A stretch of DNA of 64,000 bases from positions 124,001-188,000 of the forward strand of contig JAAXNY010000016.1 of the NCBI GenBank assembly GCA_013420905.1, read 5' to 3'. Positions 36,431-50,109 of this stretch are shown here, one piece after another; the first letter of the stretch is position 1; every line of letters begins with the position of its first letter. Under the pieces are notes generated by a model. That model worked only from the letters and a program-made list of their open reading frames with translations, made no database searches and had not been told where the DNA came from. Position numbers and translations under genes: made by a program. The DNA is from Collybia mongolica (lineage: Eukaryota > Basidiomycota > Agaricomycetes > Agaricales > Clitocybaceae).

Positions 36431-38065
36431 ATGACGTTCAAACTTGAGTCTTGCCTTGTGCTCCTCACCGCTTTGCTAAGGCAACGTGGAACGTGGAGTG
36501 TCTTCGACTTTGTGCACCGAGTCACTTTGGGAAAACACTCACCTCCCTCAGCCCGAGTATCTGTAAGCCTCAAGATAATCACATATCAGGATGACTTGGT
36601 TGGCCCTACCCGACTCGGAACACTAGCTAGTACGAGGGGAAGGTGTCGAGTGTTGTGGTTGATTCAATGACTGGTCAGGCTGAGTCGTTTTAGCGGAAGT
36701 GCGGGCCGCTCATCAAACTATGATAAAATTTCCCACCCTTTCGGGACTCTCCAAAGGCCCCCACTTACTCTGGTCGCGAGTGACAACCGAAGGCTGCGCA
36801 GATGCACTTTGTCGCGGCACCAAGCTTCAATTTTGTGGGTGAACATGCTCAAGAGAGCCTCCCGAAAGTATGCGCTTACGGAAGACCAACGACGGATGTA
36901 TGCTTCCGAAAAATTAGTTAACTTTCGGTGGATCTCCAAAGTTTTCGCAAAGCACTCAACTTATGTCCTCTCGGACGAAGACCTGGCGTCTGCCACTTTG
37001 AACGTTGAGTTGGGTGAACTTGGTGTGTTTTCTATATCCTCTGAGTTCTATCTGTGGTGAACTGAGAACATGTGTGTTGGTAGGGCAGTTTGCGGAGGTG
37101 GCCTACAGTGTTGTTCCCCAGGCATTTCTGCTCCAGAATTTCATGGTCCTCGCAGAGCATGGCTACCCTCTCGAAGGCTATACCGCGCTGCGAGGCTCTA
37201 TATTGGTATCCTCGTTCAAAGGCCGTACGGCCAAACTACCAGGATATGTCGCATATCGCCCATCAATGAAACAGCTAGTTGTCGCAATATCTGGTACCTC
37301 GTCAATACAACAGGCCTATCACGATATTAGGACGTTGAAGCATCGCCATCCATCAGGACGCGGCCACGTCCACTCAGGGTTTTGGGACCTGTATAAAGGT
37401 GTGAAACCGTTGGCGCTTGATGCGATTCGGAAAGGTATCGAAGAGCATGATGTGTCTGAGCTCTGTATCACGGGGCACAGTATGGGTGGTAGCATGGCAT
37501 ACCTTCTCTGCATGGACCTTTTATCTCCAGATAATACATACAAAATTCCCCTCTCGGCACGCCTGAAACTTAAAATTGTCGTTTTCGGTGCACCACGGAC
37601 AGGAAGTCACGAGCTTGTAACGTACTGGCGGGAGCTCTTGGAATTTCACCAGGACACGTATGGGAAACACGCTGTGACGGAGTACTCTGTCAAAGCGTAC
37701 AATGACGGTCGGCTTGCGTTTCACTGCACATAGTGTCGAAGCTAATGATGTGAACCACAGGTGTACCTGCTTTGCCACCAGTAGGATTTGGATTTCAGCA
37801 TTTCTCTCAGCGACCCTTATATGTTGCCATGGGAAGAACATACCAAGTACCCACAGCAGAGTCTGAGCATGCACTATTCACAGTCTCGCCGCCAATCACT
37901 GGAGAACTAGTAGCACCCAGTTTTCCACGCGGTGGTCACAACTATTACAACGACCGCGACATCGAACGACTCGCTCGCCGTCTTGGGTGGCTTAAGCAAG
38001 CAGAGCCGGAAAGGGATGGCTGGGAAGATCGATATCAAATACTTATGCACAAACGTCAAGGATAG
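36431..38065 (+). CDS. Class 3 (Rhizopus-type) lipase / alpha-beta hydrolase
   Basis: Hydrolase of acylglycerols or related esters. The exon ending at about 37019 (SDEDLASATLNVELGELG) splices in frame to GQFAEVAYSVVPQAFLLQN (from about 37085). The core shows LPGYVAYRPSMKQLVVAISG, HSGFWDLYKGV and the nucleophile elbow GHSMGGSMAYLL, followed by FGAPRTGSHEL. An intron (about 37708-37761) joins AYNDG to VPALPPVGFG, placing the catalytic Asp; GGHNYYNDRDIE near the end supplies the His. TAG is at 38063-38065. The N-terminus is uncertain: an exon in the frame YDKISHPFGTLQRPPLTLVA begins after 36670, and an earlier ATG at 36431 with a donor near 36559 could provide a first exon. No clear signal peptide, and an intracellular or membrane-linked enzyme is possible. 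The gene starts only 105 bases right of the transposon target site. Confidence 0.82.
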
Positions 38066-39586
38066 TTCGATGTAGCCTCCGCCGAGAACTCCTTTCCTGA
38101 CGTGGGTCGGGCAGACGTGGTAATGATGAGTATTGGCGTTCGTTTTTCACCCAGACGATGCACCAATAGTGGTCAAATGATCACGACAGTTGATGGTTCA
38201 CCCCGTTTCTACCCATCACAGAGGGTCCTACATCTTTGATTTTATGTGTCTCATGCGGTGCGAGGGGTATGTCAGACGGGGAAAACTCGCCCCTTTCTAC
38301 CTCCCGCAAACCCAATATGCTGTACATCGTAGAATCTCTTAATCATTTCCGATTATTGAGGAGACATCAGCATATTTTTATCCCCTTGACGTACTTGAAG
38401 ATTATCGAACAAATATTTGACATGTAGTCAACTGTCCATCAAATGTGTACATCTGAATTGTTCCGATTCCCACTGCCCTTTCCCCGCATCTCTTTTTTAT
38501 ACTTCTAAGTCCGGCTTTCCCCAGAGGTAGGAGAGCGTTCGCCTACTTGCGCGCAGGCGTTTGGCTAGTTCACTCGGACATGACGACCAAATTGAACGGA
38601 GAACCTAGGTCTCATGTGCACGATGGTAACGTAGAGAAACCTGCATAGCGTATATCAGCAGATGTCTTGTCAAAGAAAAGTCCTATCAGATACCCCGGGA
38701 TGATTGTACGACGCTTGTGTGTATCTATGCACAGATAATCCGGTAAGCGGTTACAATCAAAAACGAATACATCACACTGGGAACAAACGTTGTATGCTCG
38801 GACCTCGTAAACTGAGATTTCATCGTGTTGGCGTTACACAGGGATTCAGGTTTGGTTAGAAAGGACGTACTGAAAGCCCATTTTGAAAGCTAGCTGGATG
38901 TCAGGAACAAGAATGAATGTGGGTCAAAGAAGAGTAGCGCGGAGCTGGCTTCCAATATTGGAGTAGACGACCTATTGTTCTTCAAGTTGACGTCATCATA
39001 TGTCGCTCGCTCCACAGTATTAGATCTCGGATCTTCATGATTGGCACTTCATTTACACAAGTACTATGCAAATAGGCCCGACTCATATATATTTACTCAA
39101 ATACAAGTGCCCAGATAAAGGCTGTCAAGGATATTTCAGTCATTTTTATTACGAAAAAGAGAGTTATAAATAATTCAGGAACAACAAGGTATGTAGTGCC
39201 CGCCAGAAGGCTGGAGAGCTAGATACGATCACGAGAATGGTCTTCCCATGCTTACCGCTCCTATGGCCTTGGATACTGTCGAACCAGCTATCATCTTCTA
39301 ATTGTTGGCAGGAATGGAAGCATTACGCCTCCCCTATACAAGCGTCGTGAAACTCCTACTAGACCTGGTTCCATAGGACTCAAACGTATACTTATTAGTA
39401 TATCTTTCGAAGTCATGCATATTTAAAGATCAGGCAAATTTCCTCAATATTCCCTATTCCCTAACCCCTGTTGAGAGGGGATCATAGGTAGAAACGTCAG
39501 AAAACTGACAACCGACAATAATGCGATACCATGGTTTCGTATCTTCTCTGTCGAAAGATCCCAAAAAAGGCGCCCCAGGAGAGGCA
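38066..39586. other. Intergenic region between lipase and GEgh16-like gene
   Basis: No gene recognised. Open frames are short and without motifs. The last 200 bases are the promoter of the GEgh16-like gene. Confidence 0.45.
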
Positions 39587-39592
39587 TATAAG
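39587..39592 (+). promoter_or_regulatory. TATA-like box of the GEgh16-like gene
   Basis: TATAAG in the context GGCATATAAGTTGG, 183 bases before the ATG at 39770. Between the two lies a strongly pyrimidine-rich stretch (TTTTTTCCTTC and similar), as in many highly expressed fungal genes. Confidence 0.45.
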
Positions 39593-39769
39593 TTGGTGGT
39601 GGAGGAAATTCACCTCCCCAGCTTCTTGTTTCCTCAGTTCTACTTCCCTGACTCAGGACCGGTTCCTTGTTTTTTCCTTCAGACCCACCACTACCGTTCC
39701 AATTTTCCTTCTCATTTTTCACTCTCCACCCAATCAAATTGTTTACACACATACCTTTCTATTGCTGAG

Positions 39770-40748
39770 ATGTTCTCGAAAGCCTTCGCAGCTGCAATTC
39801 TTGCTTTGACATTTACCGTGCAGGCACACGCGCATGCTGCAATCGCCCCCGTCCTCGGTGTTGCTGGTGCCCCTAAACGATCTGATGTCGAAAGGCCTCG
39901 CGATGCGAAACCGTGCGGAAATGTCGACATCGCAGCAAACCTCGATACCTCAACGCCGGTCGTTGCTGCCGCGGACGGTTCCTTCACGATGACGATCACC
40001 AACTTTAATCGGTTTGATTTTATTTTTTCCTGACGCATCGACGATGGTCGGCTGAAAATCTCGTAGTCTCCGGGATGGATCGCGACAAGTAGAAATGACA
40101 GTCGACGCGACGGCTACGGGCCAAAATTTCGTCGCTGGAACAGTCACCAAAAATGGAGAGGCGGTAAGCCATATACTGATAGTCAATAAGTATTTTACCT
40201 GACGTAGTTTTCATTTCATTCTTTAGCGACCCCTCAAATTGGGTTCGGAGCAGATCACCGCGTCCCTGCCGGCTGGTACCACTTGCACCGGAGGAAAAAC
40301 GGGTAATCTGTGCCTTGCGGTAAACTGGGGTCCACCGACTGTGAATTGCAGTATACTAATTAAACCGGTTTAGTCGTTTAAGTCTCTTGGAGGATTTGGA
40401 AACTGCGTCGTTGTTCAACAGGGTGATGCTACTGCTGCTGCCGCCGCCGGGGATGCTACTGCTGGAGGTGCTGCTGCTGGTACTGCCGCTGCAGGCGGGG
40501 CTACTGCTGGTACAGCTGGAGCAGGTGATGCCGCTGCTAGTACTGCCGCTGCAAGTGGGACTGGTGCTGGTGCTGCTGGAGCAGGTAATGCCGCTGCTGG
40601 TACTGCCGCTACAGGTGGGGCTACTGCTGGTACGGGTGGGGCTACTTCTGGTACTGCTGGAACAGGTGATGCCACTGCAGGTGCTGCTGGTGCCGCCATT
40701 GCCGGAAATGCTGCTACTGCTAAGGGCGCTACTGGAAATGGAGTATGA
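39770..40748 (+). CDS. Secreted GEgh16-like (DUF3129) protein with a Gly/Ala-rich tail
   Basis: GEgh16 proteins are small secreted fungal proteins linked to surface penetration in plant and insect pathogens; their biochemistry is unknown to me. Start at 39770 gives a signal peptide (MFSKAFAAAILALTFTVQAH) ending before HAAIAPVLGVAGAPKRSDV, the usual mature start. The open frame continues upstream to 39521, but that would bury the signal peptide. Four exons: to about 40011 (FTMTITNFNR), then DGSRQVEMTVDATATGQNF, then RPLKLGSEQITASLPAG with TTCTGG and NLCLA, then GGFGNCVVVQQ. After this the last exon runs into roughly 115 residues made almost only of Ala, Gly and Thr with some Asp, Asn and Ser, ending NGV with TGA at 40746-40748. 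Four Cys of the core are present. The tail is unusual and could be an extended wall-binding or spacer region. Confidence 0.85.
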
Positions 40749-42852
40749 GATTTATTGTAGTCAGCTTGATCTGGATCTCTAACCAAGACCGTTCTAGGCA
40801 ACAAGAAAAGGGGGGATCGCCCAAGCAGCGAAGGATTTTCTCGGCAAGAATGCTGTGAGTAATTTGATGATTATATTGGACGCCCATTGAGCGCGACCAC
40901 ATGCAGGGCACTCGTGCGCCTCGCGCTCTTCGAGCTGAAATGAAGGTTCGTGGGGAGGATGCTGTCAAGATGTCCAAGCGAGGCCTTCTTAGCTGGATGT
41001 GGGTATAATGGGAACCACGAATCATGAGCTTACGCGTTCAATGGTGGTGATGGTCCGGTTGTCAAGTTCCTGGGTCACGTTATACATTACTTTGACCACA
41101 TCGACTGCGGTCTATGGAATATATATCAAGGGATTGACTGAAATTCATCGTCGTGACTCGTCGCGTATAAGCGGTTTGCGTAGATATGTTTAATTAGACG
41201 GAGTTGGAGGTGTTGTTCGTGAAATACGGGAGGCAAAATGGAACCGAGTCTCCTGATCAGACCCCAGACACCCATTTGACATTTTGGCTTTCGTCTCCGC
41301 ATCGCACGGCCCAAGTATCGTTGTAAACATTTTCACGAGGGCGAGATAGGATATGTGAAACCATCACTCTTCAAGAGATACCTAAGATGTAAGCAGCTTG
41401 ATCTCAGTATTGCCTGAGATAAAGGCCATCCCGATGTTCATGGGCGATACGTGTTGAGACTTGAGACTAATCGATCAATTAATCCAATCAGATCGCTGAA
41501 AAGGCAAACCCAGAAGGATGTGCCTTACAGGCCTTGTGGTGGCGTTTCTTGTTTTGTTCTCCCTCTGAACAGATTTCGAACAAGATCGTGATCCATGACT
41601 TATTCTAGGAAAAAAAGCGTGGGTGGCCATGGAAAACGGTTGGGTATGCCCATGGATAGCAGACGAAGTGTATTGTCGCGGTCATAATGAGGTACCCGAA
41701 ACTCCGGAGAAAACATAGGCTGGGGTAAATGTCGAGTATTGAATTCACGACGTAGAACAAGGTCCGCGATCTAGATGGACAAAAATACTTTTAAACGATG
41801 TGAATTCAAAGGGGCCACACTTAGGCTTTCCGAAAGCAGTTGTTTCCCAAGAAAAAAAGGCGAAAAGCCACACGTCAATGTTGGATGACCCTGCTTCATG
41901 CGCCGACGTTAAGTACCGATTCGATGTGGGAGCATGTCTACATGCCAGATATTCGGTAGCGTGCATTCACGCTTACTTGCACCGCAGATTGTAGTGGATG
42001 AGGTACAAATTGCAAAGGAATCGGCTGAAAGTGGCATCCTTAGCCCGATCGGGGACCCCGGAACTCCTCGTAACCGAATGCCACACACCTCAAACTGAAT
42101 TCTCTTCATCCGCAATTTCTCCTTCATGTCGCGACTCATAAGGTATCGATACTTATCAATTCTTGTTGATCGAACGTGTTATTTTGGTCAGAACCTGTCA
42201 AACGGACGCTTTGACGATTACTGGGCCTGATCTTCCAGAATAACTCTCGGAGTTTGGGCGGAGGCTTCACGTGAATTTGCAGACATACAGTTGTTCAATG
42301 CGTTTGCCGAGTACTGGGGATTGGGATGACCAGAACTCGACAACCGAACTCCCCGGGCCTGGGGGGGGGGGGGGGGGGCTTTCACCAGAGGCGGGGTAGT
42401 TTCTGAGAGGAGGGGGACTGGGCAGGTCCAGTTGGGGTTTTTTCTTCGATATGTCGTTTTCGACCCACCTCGATCTCGCATTCATCACCATACCAGCTAG
42501 GACGCGTACAACTCGCTCCTCGGGGTTAAACTCCCCTTGGCCGAACAGAGCGAAGCTCGGTTTTGATAACACACGTCTATCAGTCAGCTGAACGACGAAT
42601 TGGGACTCCAAGGTGGTTCCTCTTGCTGGGAATCTCCCGCCTTCATGCGCAACAATGGTGGCAATATTTGCCGATTCTTCAATCGCCCACATGTTCCAGT
42701 GAGGCACATCCTTCTCTCCCCTACCGAGACATCTCTACACCTGAACATAATCTACCCTGTGTATAATGGCTTGCCGAGGACCCCTGCGCTGGTTTTTCTC
42801 GAGGATATATAAGCTGTAACACTTGTGCTCAAGTTCGTTACACAGCTGGACA
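40749..42852. other. Intergenic region with a G18 run
   Basis: No gene recognised. A minus-strand frame at 42267-42707 reaches 146 residues but crosses the homopolymer of 18 G at 42361-42378 as a poly-proline stretch and has no motif; I treat it as doubtful. The end of the region is the promoter of the GMC oxidoreductase gene. Confidence 0.4.
42806..42812 (+). promoter_or_regulatory. TATA box of the GMC oxidoreductase gene
   Basis: TATATAA, 47 bases before the ATG at 42853. The short distance implies a very short leader. Confidence 0.6.
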
Positions 42853-45335
42853 ATGGGTTTCCTCTCCACCTCCGTCGCAGTACTTGCTGCAATTTCTCTC
42901 TCTCGAGCTTTGTCGACGTGTCCATCTTCATCACTTATTCAATATGACTACGTTGTTGTCGGCGCCGGAGCGGGTGGTGGCCCCGTCGCGGCCCGCCTCG
43001 CAGAAGCTGGTTTTTCCGGTAAAATTATTTCTGAATGTAACCACCAGGGTTCATTAACAACTATCTACAGTGCTAGTGGTCGAGGCTGGACATGTTATCG
43101 ATAACAATCCCAACTCAACCATCCCATTGTACTTTGGTCGTGGTGTTGAAGGTTTGTCAGAATAACATGTCCTTGAGCTCATTTATAGACTGCCCTTCAG
43201 ATCCTCAGATGCAGTTAAATTACACATACAACGAATATCCGGCTGGTTTCAAGTATTCGAGGCCAAATGGCTGGTGGGTATCAATGGGAAGGCAATCTAT
43301 GCGTGGTTCTGACCAAATCATTCTAGGTATCCACGAGGTCAAGGCGTAGGAGGATCAACGGTAAATCTTTCAAGGCTTATATTTTTTGGGTCAATGCTGA
43401 AAACTACCACCCAGCTGAACAACGCTGCGATTAACATTCTAGCGGGTACTAGGGGTGACTTTGATGGTCTTGCCAAAACATTCAACGATGACTCGTGGTC
43501 GCGTGACAACATGCAGAATTATCTTAGGCGGATTGAAAACAACCATTACGTAGCAAACGACCCGGACCACGGCTACAATGGGTGGCTTCACACCAACACC
43601 AATCCTGATCCATCACTTGTCGATCCGAAATTTTTTGGTTTGTCTATCCACTTTCAATATACAGCACAGATCTCATACGCCTAATGTAGACGCACAATTC
43701 GTTGACCTCGCGGTTGGGCTAGCTACGAGCGGCGAACAAGTCTCTGATCTCAATACCCTTTCAGGGGATGCCGCTGCGGGTGTCAACTCTCCGAGTTTTA
43801 CCAAGGACGCCCAATTTCATCGTTCACACATTGGTCAAAGGCTCGTAGCTGTTCAAAATTCAACTACTACCTCGGGGAAACTCGAAATTATCTCGGATTC
43901 ACTGGCAAGCAAGATCCTCATGTGTAATAGCACTACCGATGGGCGTCCGACGGCTTATGGTGTTACTATCGCCCTCGGTGCAGCCCTGCCGGTGTCCAGT
44001 AGATTCAGAGGAAAGACGTCATCATTGTTGTTGAACATAACCGCCAAGTATGAGGTGATCGTCAGTGCGGGAGTATTCCAAAGCCCCCAACTTGTGAGTG
44101 TTAGGCTTTATGTTGAATGAAATTTCATTGACAAGTTATCCCCACTTCAGCTTATGGTGCGACACTTCGAACAAAACAATCTAAAAGAATAACTGACAAA
44201 TATAACTCAGCTTTCTGGTATTGGTGACGAGACCCAACTGACTAAATATGGAATCACGCCAATAGTGCACCTGCCGGGTGTCGGTTCCAACCTTCAAGGT
44301 CAGAGAAATCTTTGTTCCAAGCTCGCACGCGCTCTGAATCTTTCTATGAAGATCACGACGAAGTTACCGTTGTATGGAAGCTGAACGCCAACTATTCAAT
44401 CTGGGACGGCTGCTATTTACTCACGGATGCTAATAAGGATGCTTGTCTGGCCTACTGGCAAACTGGCAAACTGAATTTGTACTCTTTCGGCCCAATCTTC
44501 AGTGCCATAACTGCAAAAGCTTCGTCGACCCTTGCAGCACCGAATATGTTGACGTATTGGGCCCCAGCACGCTTCCTTGGTTTCTTCCGAGGTAACGCAG
44601 GTCGAATGAACCTCGGTTCAACTTGGCTGACTTATTCCGTCAGGGTTCCCCGATGCACTTGCCGAACATGATGGCTTGGCAGCCACCGTTCTCAAAGCCC
44701 ATCCTTCTTCAATAGGCACAGTTCGACTCACCGGCAATCATTTCCAGGATAAACTAGACATCCAAAAACAGCGCTTCCAAGCCTCAGGCGCTGCTCAGGA
44801 CATAATAGATCTGCGAAATGGTATCAAGGCCGCCCGTGCTGTTGTTGCTAATGCAAACATAACAAAACATATCAAATCAGAACAACTACCAGGCGCAGCA
44901 ATTCAAACGGACGCACAAATCGACGATGATATCTACAAACGGGCGTTCGGTAAGAATCATAGTACGTTGTCTTAAAAATACACCAAACGATGTATCTTGT
45001 TTATAGGTCATCACGCTTGCTGCACGAACCCCATGGGAATAGGTATGTTTGGAAGATTCATATCTACCAGTGAGTAATCCTTGACACGATTCATTGCAGA
45101 TACGAACGCCGTCCTCGATGGTGATTTCCGAGTTCGTGGCGTAGCGAACCTGAGGGTCGTAGATGCGAGTGCCTGGCCTAAGGTCCCAGGCTTCTTCTTG
45201 GCCACACAGACCTACCTGGTAAGGCTCAACCAGTTTAATATATTGGTCAATTCACGCTAAACTGAAAATGTTCATCAGCTGTCGGAAAAAGCAGCGGACG
45301 TCATTATAAAGGCGGCCAAGGAGGTTGCTGCCTGA
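42853..45335 (+). CDS. Secreted GMC oxidoreductase (AA3 flavoenzyme)
   Basis: GMC enzymes use FAD to oxidise alcohols or sugars; in wood fungi many release hydrogen peroxide or reduce quinones. About twelve exons join in frame. A signal peptide ([20 protein letters not shown]) precedes the FAD-binding motif [20 protein letters not shown] and, after an intron, VLVVEAGH. Then [28 protein letters not shown] across an intron, GGTRGDF-like [50 protein letters not shown] and finally [19 protein letters not shown] with the catalytic His region, [20 protein letters not shown] and [13 protein letters not shown] is at 45333-45335. Neither a cellulose-binding nor a cytochrome domain is present, so it is not a complete cellobiose dehydrogenase. 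All motifs are intact. It may work with the glyoxal oxidases in peroxide supply, but the two loci are about 25 kb apart. Confidence 0.92.
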
Positions 45336-46145
45336 AAATCTGACAAAATATACCCAAGGAATGCACAAACCATTCCAACACTGTACTTCTGTAGACTGTC
45401 ATGTATTTATTATTCATTGTATGCGTGTGAAACAGCTTTGGAATATCGAATTTCCGCGAAGAGCCAAGGGGTCTGACTATACATGTGTACATTGGTACTG
45501 TTCAGTCTCGAATCCAGCCCTTATGGTATGGGCGTCCTCCAGAACGCCACGTGAGCTAAGTTTCAAGGACTTGTGTCTACGTTGTATAACTTGCTCTGCA
45601 GTATGTTTTGAAACTCCGCAGAGCATTACACATGGCTACAACGGCTGGATCCGAGACTGGTACTGTTTGTCTGGATACACTCTTGCTAATTGGGAGCTTT
45701 TAGTTAGACGTATGGGGATGGTACCAAGCATAAGTTTTCCTTGTTTCACGTAACATGGCGAGTCGTTGATTGGAGTTTACGCGAGGTGAGAGTCGACTGG
45801 TTTTTATAGGATCTGCTATGCCTGGCGGCCCCTTCTTTTAGTGTATTGTTGTACATGTGGTCCTCTGGCTATAAGGTTTCTCTTCCAGAAAAGAAAAGGC
45901 AGTTGACTCACAGATGAGATATCATACATGATAGTAATATTCTGTGCACCTCCAACGACATTTGTATGATTCGGGTTGAAGAAGCTGCCAGTGGCGCCGG
46001 TCGGGATCTCCGGAGTTAGTGCACTACTTAATCGAGCCTTGCGGTCATATGTGGCCGCCGAAGGGACGGAAGTCCAGTTGCGGTAAACCTTCGAATTCCT
46101 TCCCCCGTCGGTCAACATATGCCGCGATCTGGCTTTCGAATTTGA
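45336..46145. other. Intergenic region with an orphan exon-like frame
   Basis: On the minus strand an open stretch ending at a good GT donor (exon end about 45912) reads ...TGATGSFFNPNHTNVVGG and AQNITIMYDIS. The composition looks coding, but I do not recognise it and cannot find partner exons. The frame runs right up to the MITE-like insertion at 46154, so it may be a gene remnant cut by that element. Confidence 0.3.
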
Positions 46146-46153
46146 ACAACGGC

Positions 46154-46775
46154 AGGACCCCCAAAAATGCCGGTGGAGGCCTGATCCCAAAATGTTAGAT
46201 TGGGGCGATTTTTATCCGGACAATTTTGGCCAGACTCTTATCCGGATGGGCATCAGTCCTCCAAATATCCAAGTTTTTTTATGCGCACCACGGCATGTTT
46301 GACTGCCTTTTTCTTTCGACCACCCACAGAACCCACAGTCTTGATAACATTGACAAGCCTGGCTTGTAACACTTTCACAAGCAACCTGTCTGTGAAACCT
46401 TGTGGCTGACTTAGCCAGATGCCATGATTAAACTGTGGTGTTGGGTCGTTGGCTTGATTGATGAAGTTTGGGTCTTCTTTTCATGACATGTTCGATGGGT
46501 TGAGGTCATTTCATGCCCTAAGTTCCCTATCGAGGAGGTTTAATATTGCACGCGTTACATTTATCAATAGTCTAGTGGCAAAGCGTAAGCCTACAAACAT
46601 TCACGCAGCTCAGTGTTCGAACACTGAAGCGCCTATATTTTATCCGGACCCACCTCAGGCATTTGACCATCTTTTGGCCATTTTCTATCCGGATAGACCT
46701 CAGGGTTTTCGAAAAAATTTGCACGATTTCTATCCGCACAAGGATCAGGCCTCCACCGGCATTTTCGGGGGTCCT
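46154..46775. mobile_element. MITE-like 622-bp element with 34-bp TIRs
   Basis: The ends 46154-46187 and 46742-46775 are inverted repeats of 34 bases with one mismatch, starting AGGACCCCC. They are flanked by ACAACGGC (46146-46153) and ACAACGAC (46776-46783), an 8-bp target duplication with one difference. The interior has no gene. It holds TATCCGGA at 46213, 46239, 46642 and 46686, and TATCCGCA at 46731; the last three lie in units of about 45 bases. It also holds TAGTCTAGTGG (46569-46579), like a tRNA A box, and GTTCGAACA (46616-46624), close to a B box. Short length, TIRs and no coding capacity fit a non-autonomous DNA transposon; 8 bp is the usual duplication for hAT and KDZ elements. Confidence 0.78.
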
Positions 46776-46783
46776 ACAACGAC

Positions 46784-47455
46784 GCCTAATCAGAGGAAAA
46801 AGTGTGGCGGTGCTGTATGCTTAGCCGGCAACAGCCCGCAATTTCATATTTTGCTCGGTATTCAAATTTTCTTTGTGCCAAGAAGTGGTCAGGAGAGGGG
46901 CGTCTGCACCGGTCTTGCGGACGTATTACTTCCTATAAGCGAATACCAACATATATGATTGTACACTTGTCACAAGTGTTTAAACGGTATAGACGAATAC
47001 GTACTACAGCAGTGTATAACTCGTAGTTTTGGCGTGTCCCGGAGTGATGTTTCAGGGTGGATTGATGATCCGCTGGCTCGGGCGGCTTCGCAAAAATACT
47101 TCTGTACACAACGCCATGCTCATTTTTGATTCTAATGGCTATGTTGTGTACGTACTCCCTAAGTCCTGTGAGAAGCCATGTGAATGGTATGGATTACGGG
47201 TAAGAGGCTGTGGCAAATGTTTCAGTCGTTGCGATGTTTTGAAGAGATGCAGTGCAGGTGTATTTGCTCGTGTTTACCATTCTGGATTCAATATAACCGT
47301 GGCGTTTATGTCGACTCGAAATCCCTATCCTCTCTCCAATCTGCAACGCGTTTTGTTGCTCTTTTCATTGCCAAATCGGTATGTCTATCCTACGTTATCG
47401 TATCGAAGCGCAGCAAGCTCACCGATCCATAGTATAACAGTTCCCCCTCTATATC
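46784..47455. other. Promoter region of the GFAT gene
   Basis: No separate gene. A plus-strand frame at 47029-47589 overlaps the true first GFAT exon in another frame and is a shadow. Confidence 0.4.

Positions 47456-50109
<2,654 letters not shown>

Noticed and set aside
39521..39769. N-terminal extension of the GEgh16-like frame
   Set aside because: It would place the signal peptide inside the protein, and it spans the TATA-like box and the pyrimidine-rich promoter.
40415..40804. Minus-strand frame made of Ala, Pro and Val
   Set aside because: It is the complement of the Gly/Ala tail of the GEgh16-like gene; no start context or homology supports it.
42267..42707. Minus-strand frame of 146 codons
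   Set aside because: It reads a run of 18 G as poly-proline, has no motif, and is not supported by neighbouring exons.
42853..45335. Cellobiose dehydrogenase
   Set aside because: Only a flavin GMC domain is present; the haem domain of cellobiose dehydrogenase is absent.
46458..46958. Plus-strand frame of 166 codons
   Set aside because: It lies across the MITE and its right end, has no homologue that I recognise, and is explained by the element.
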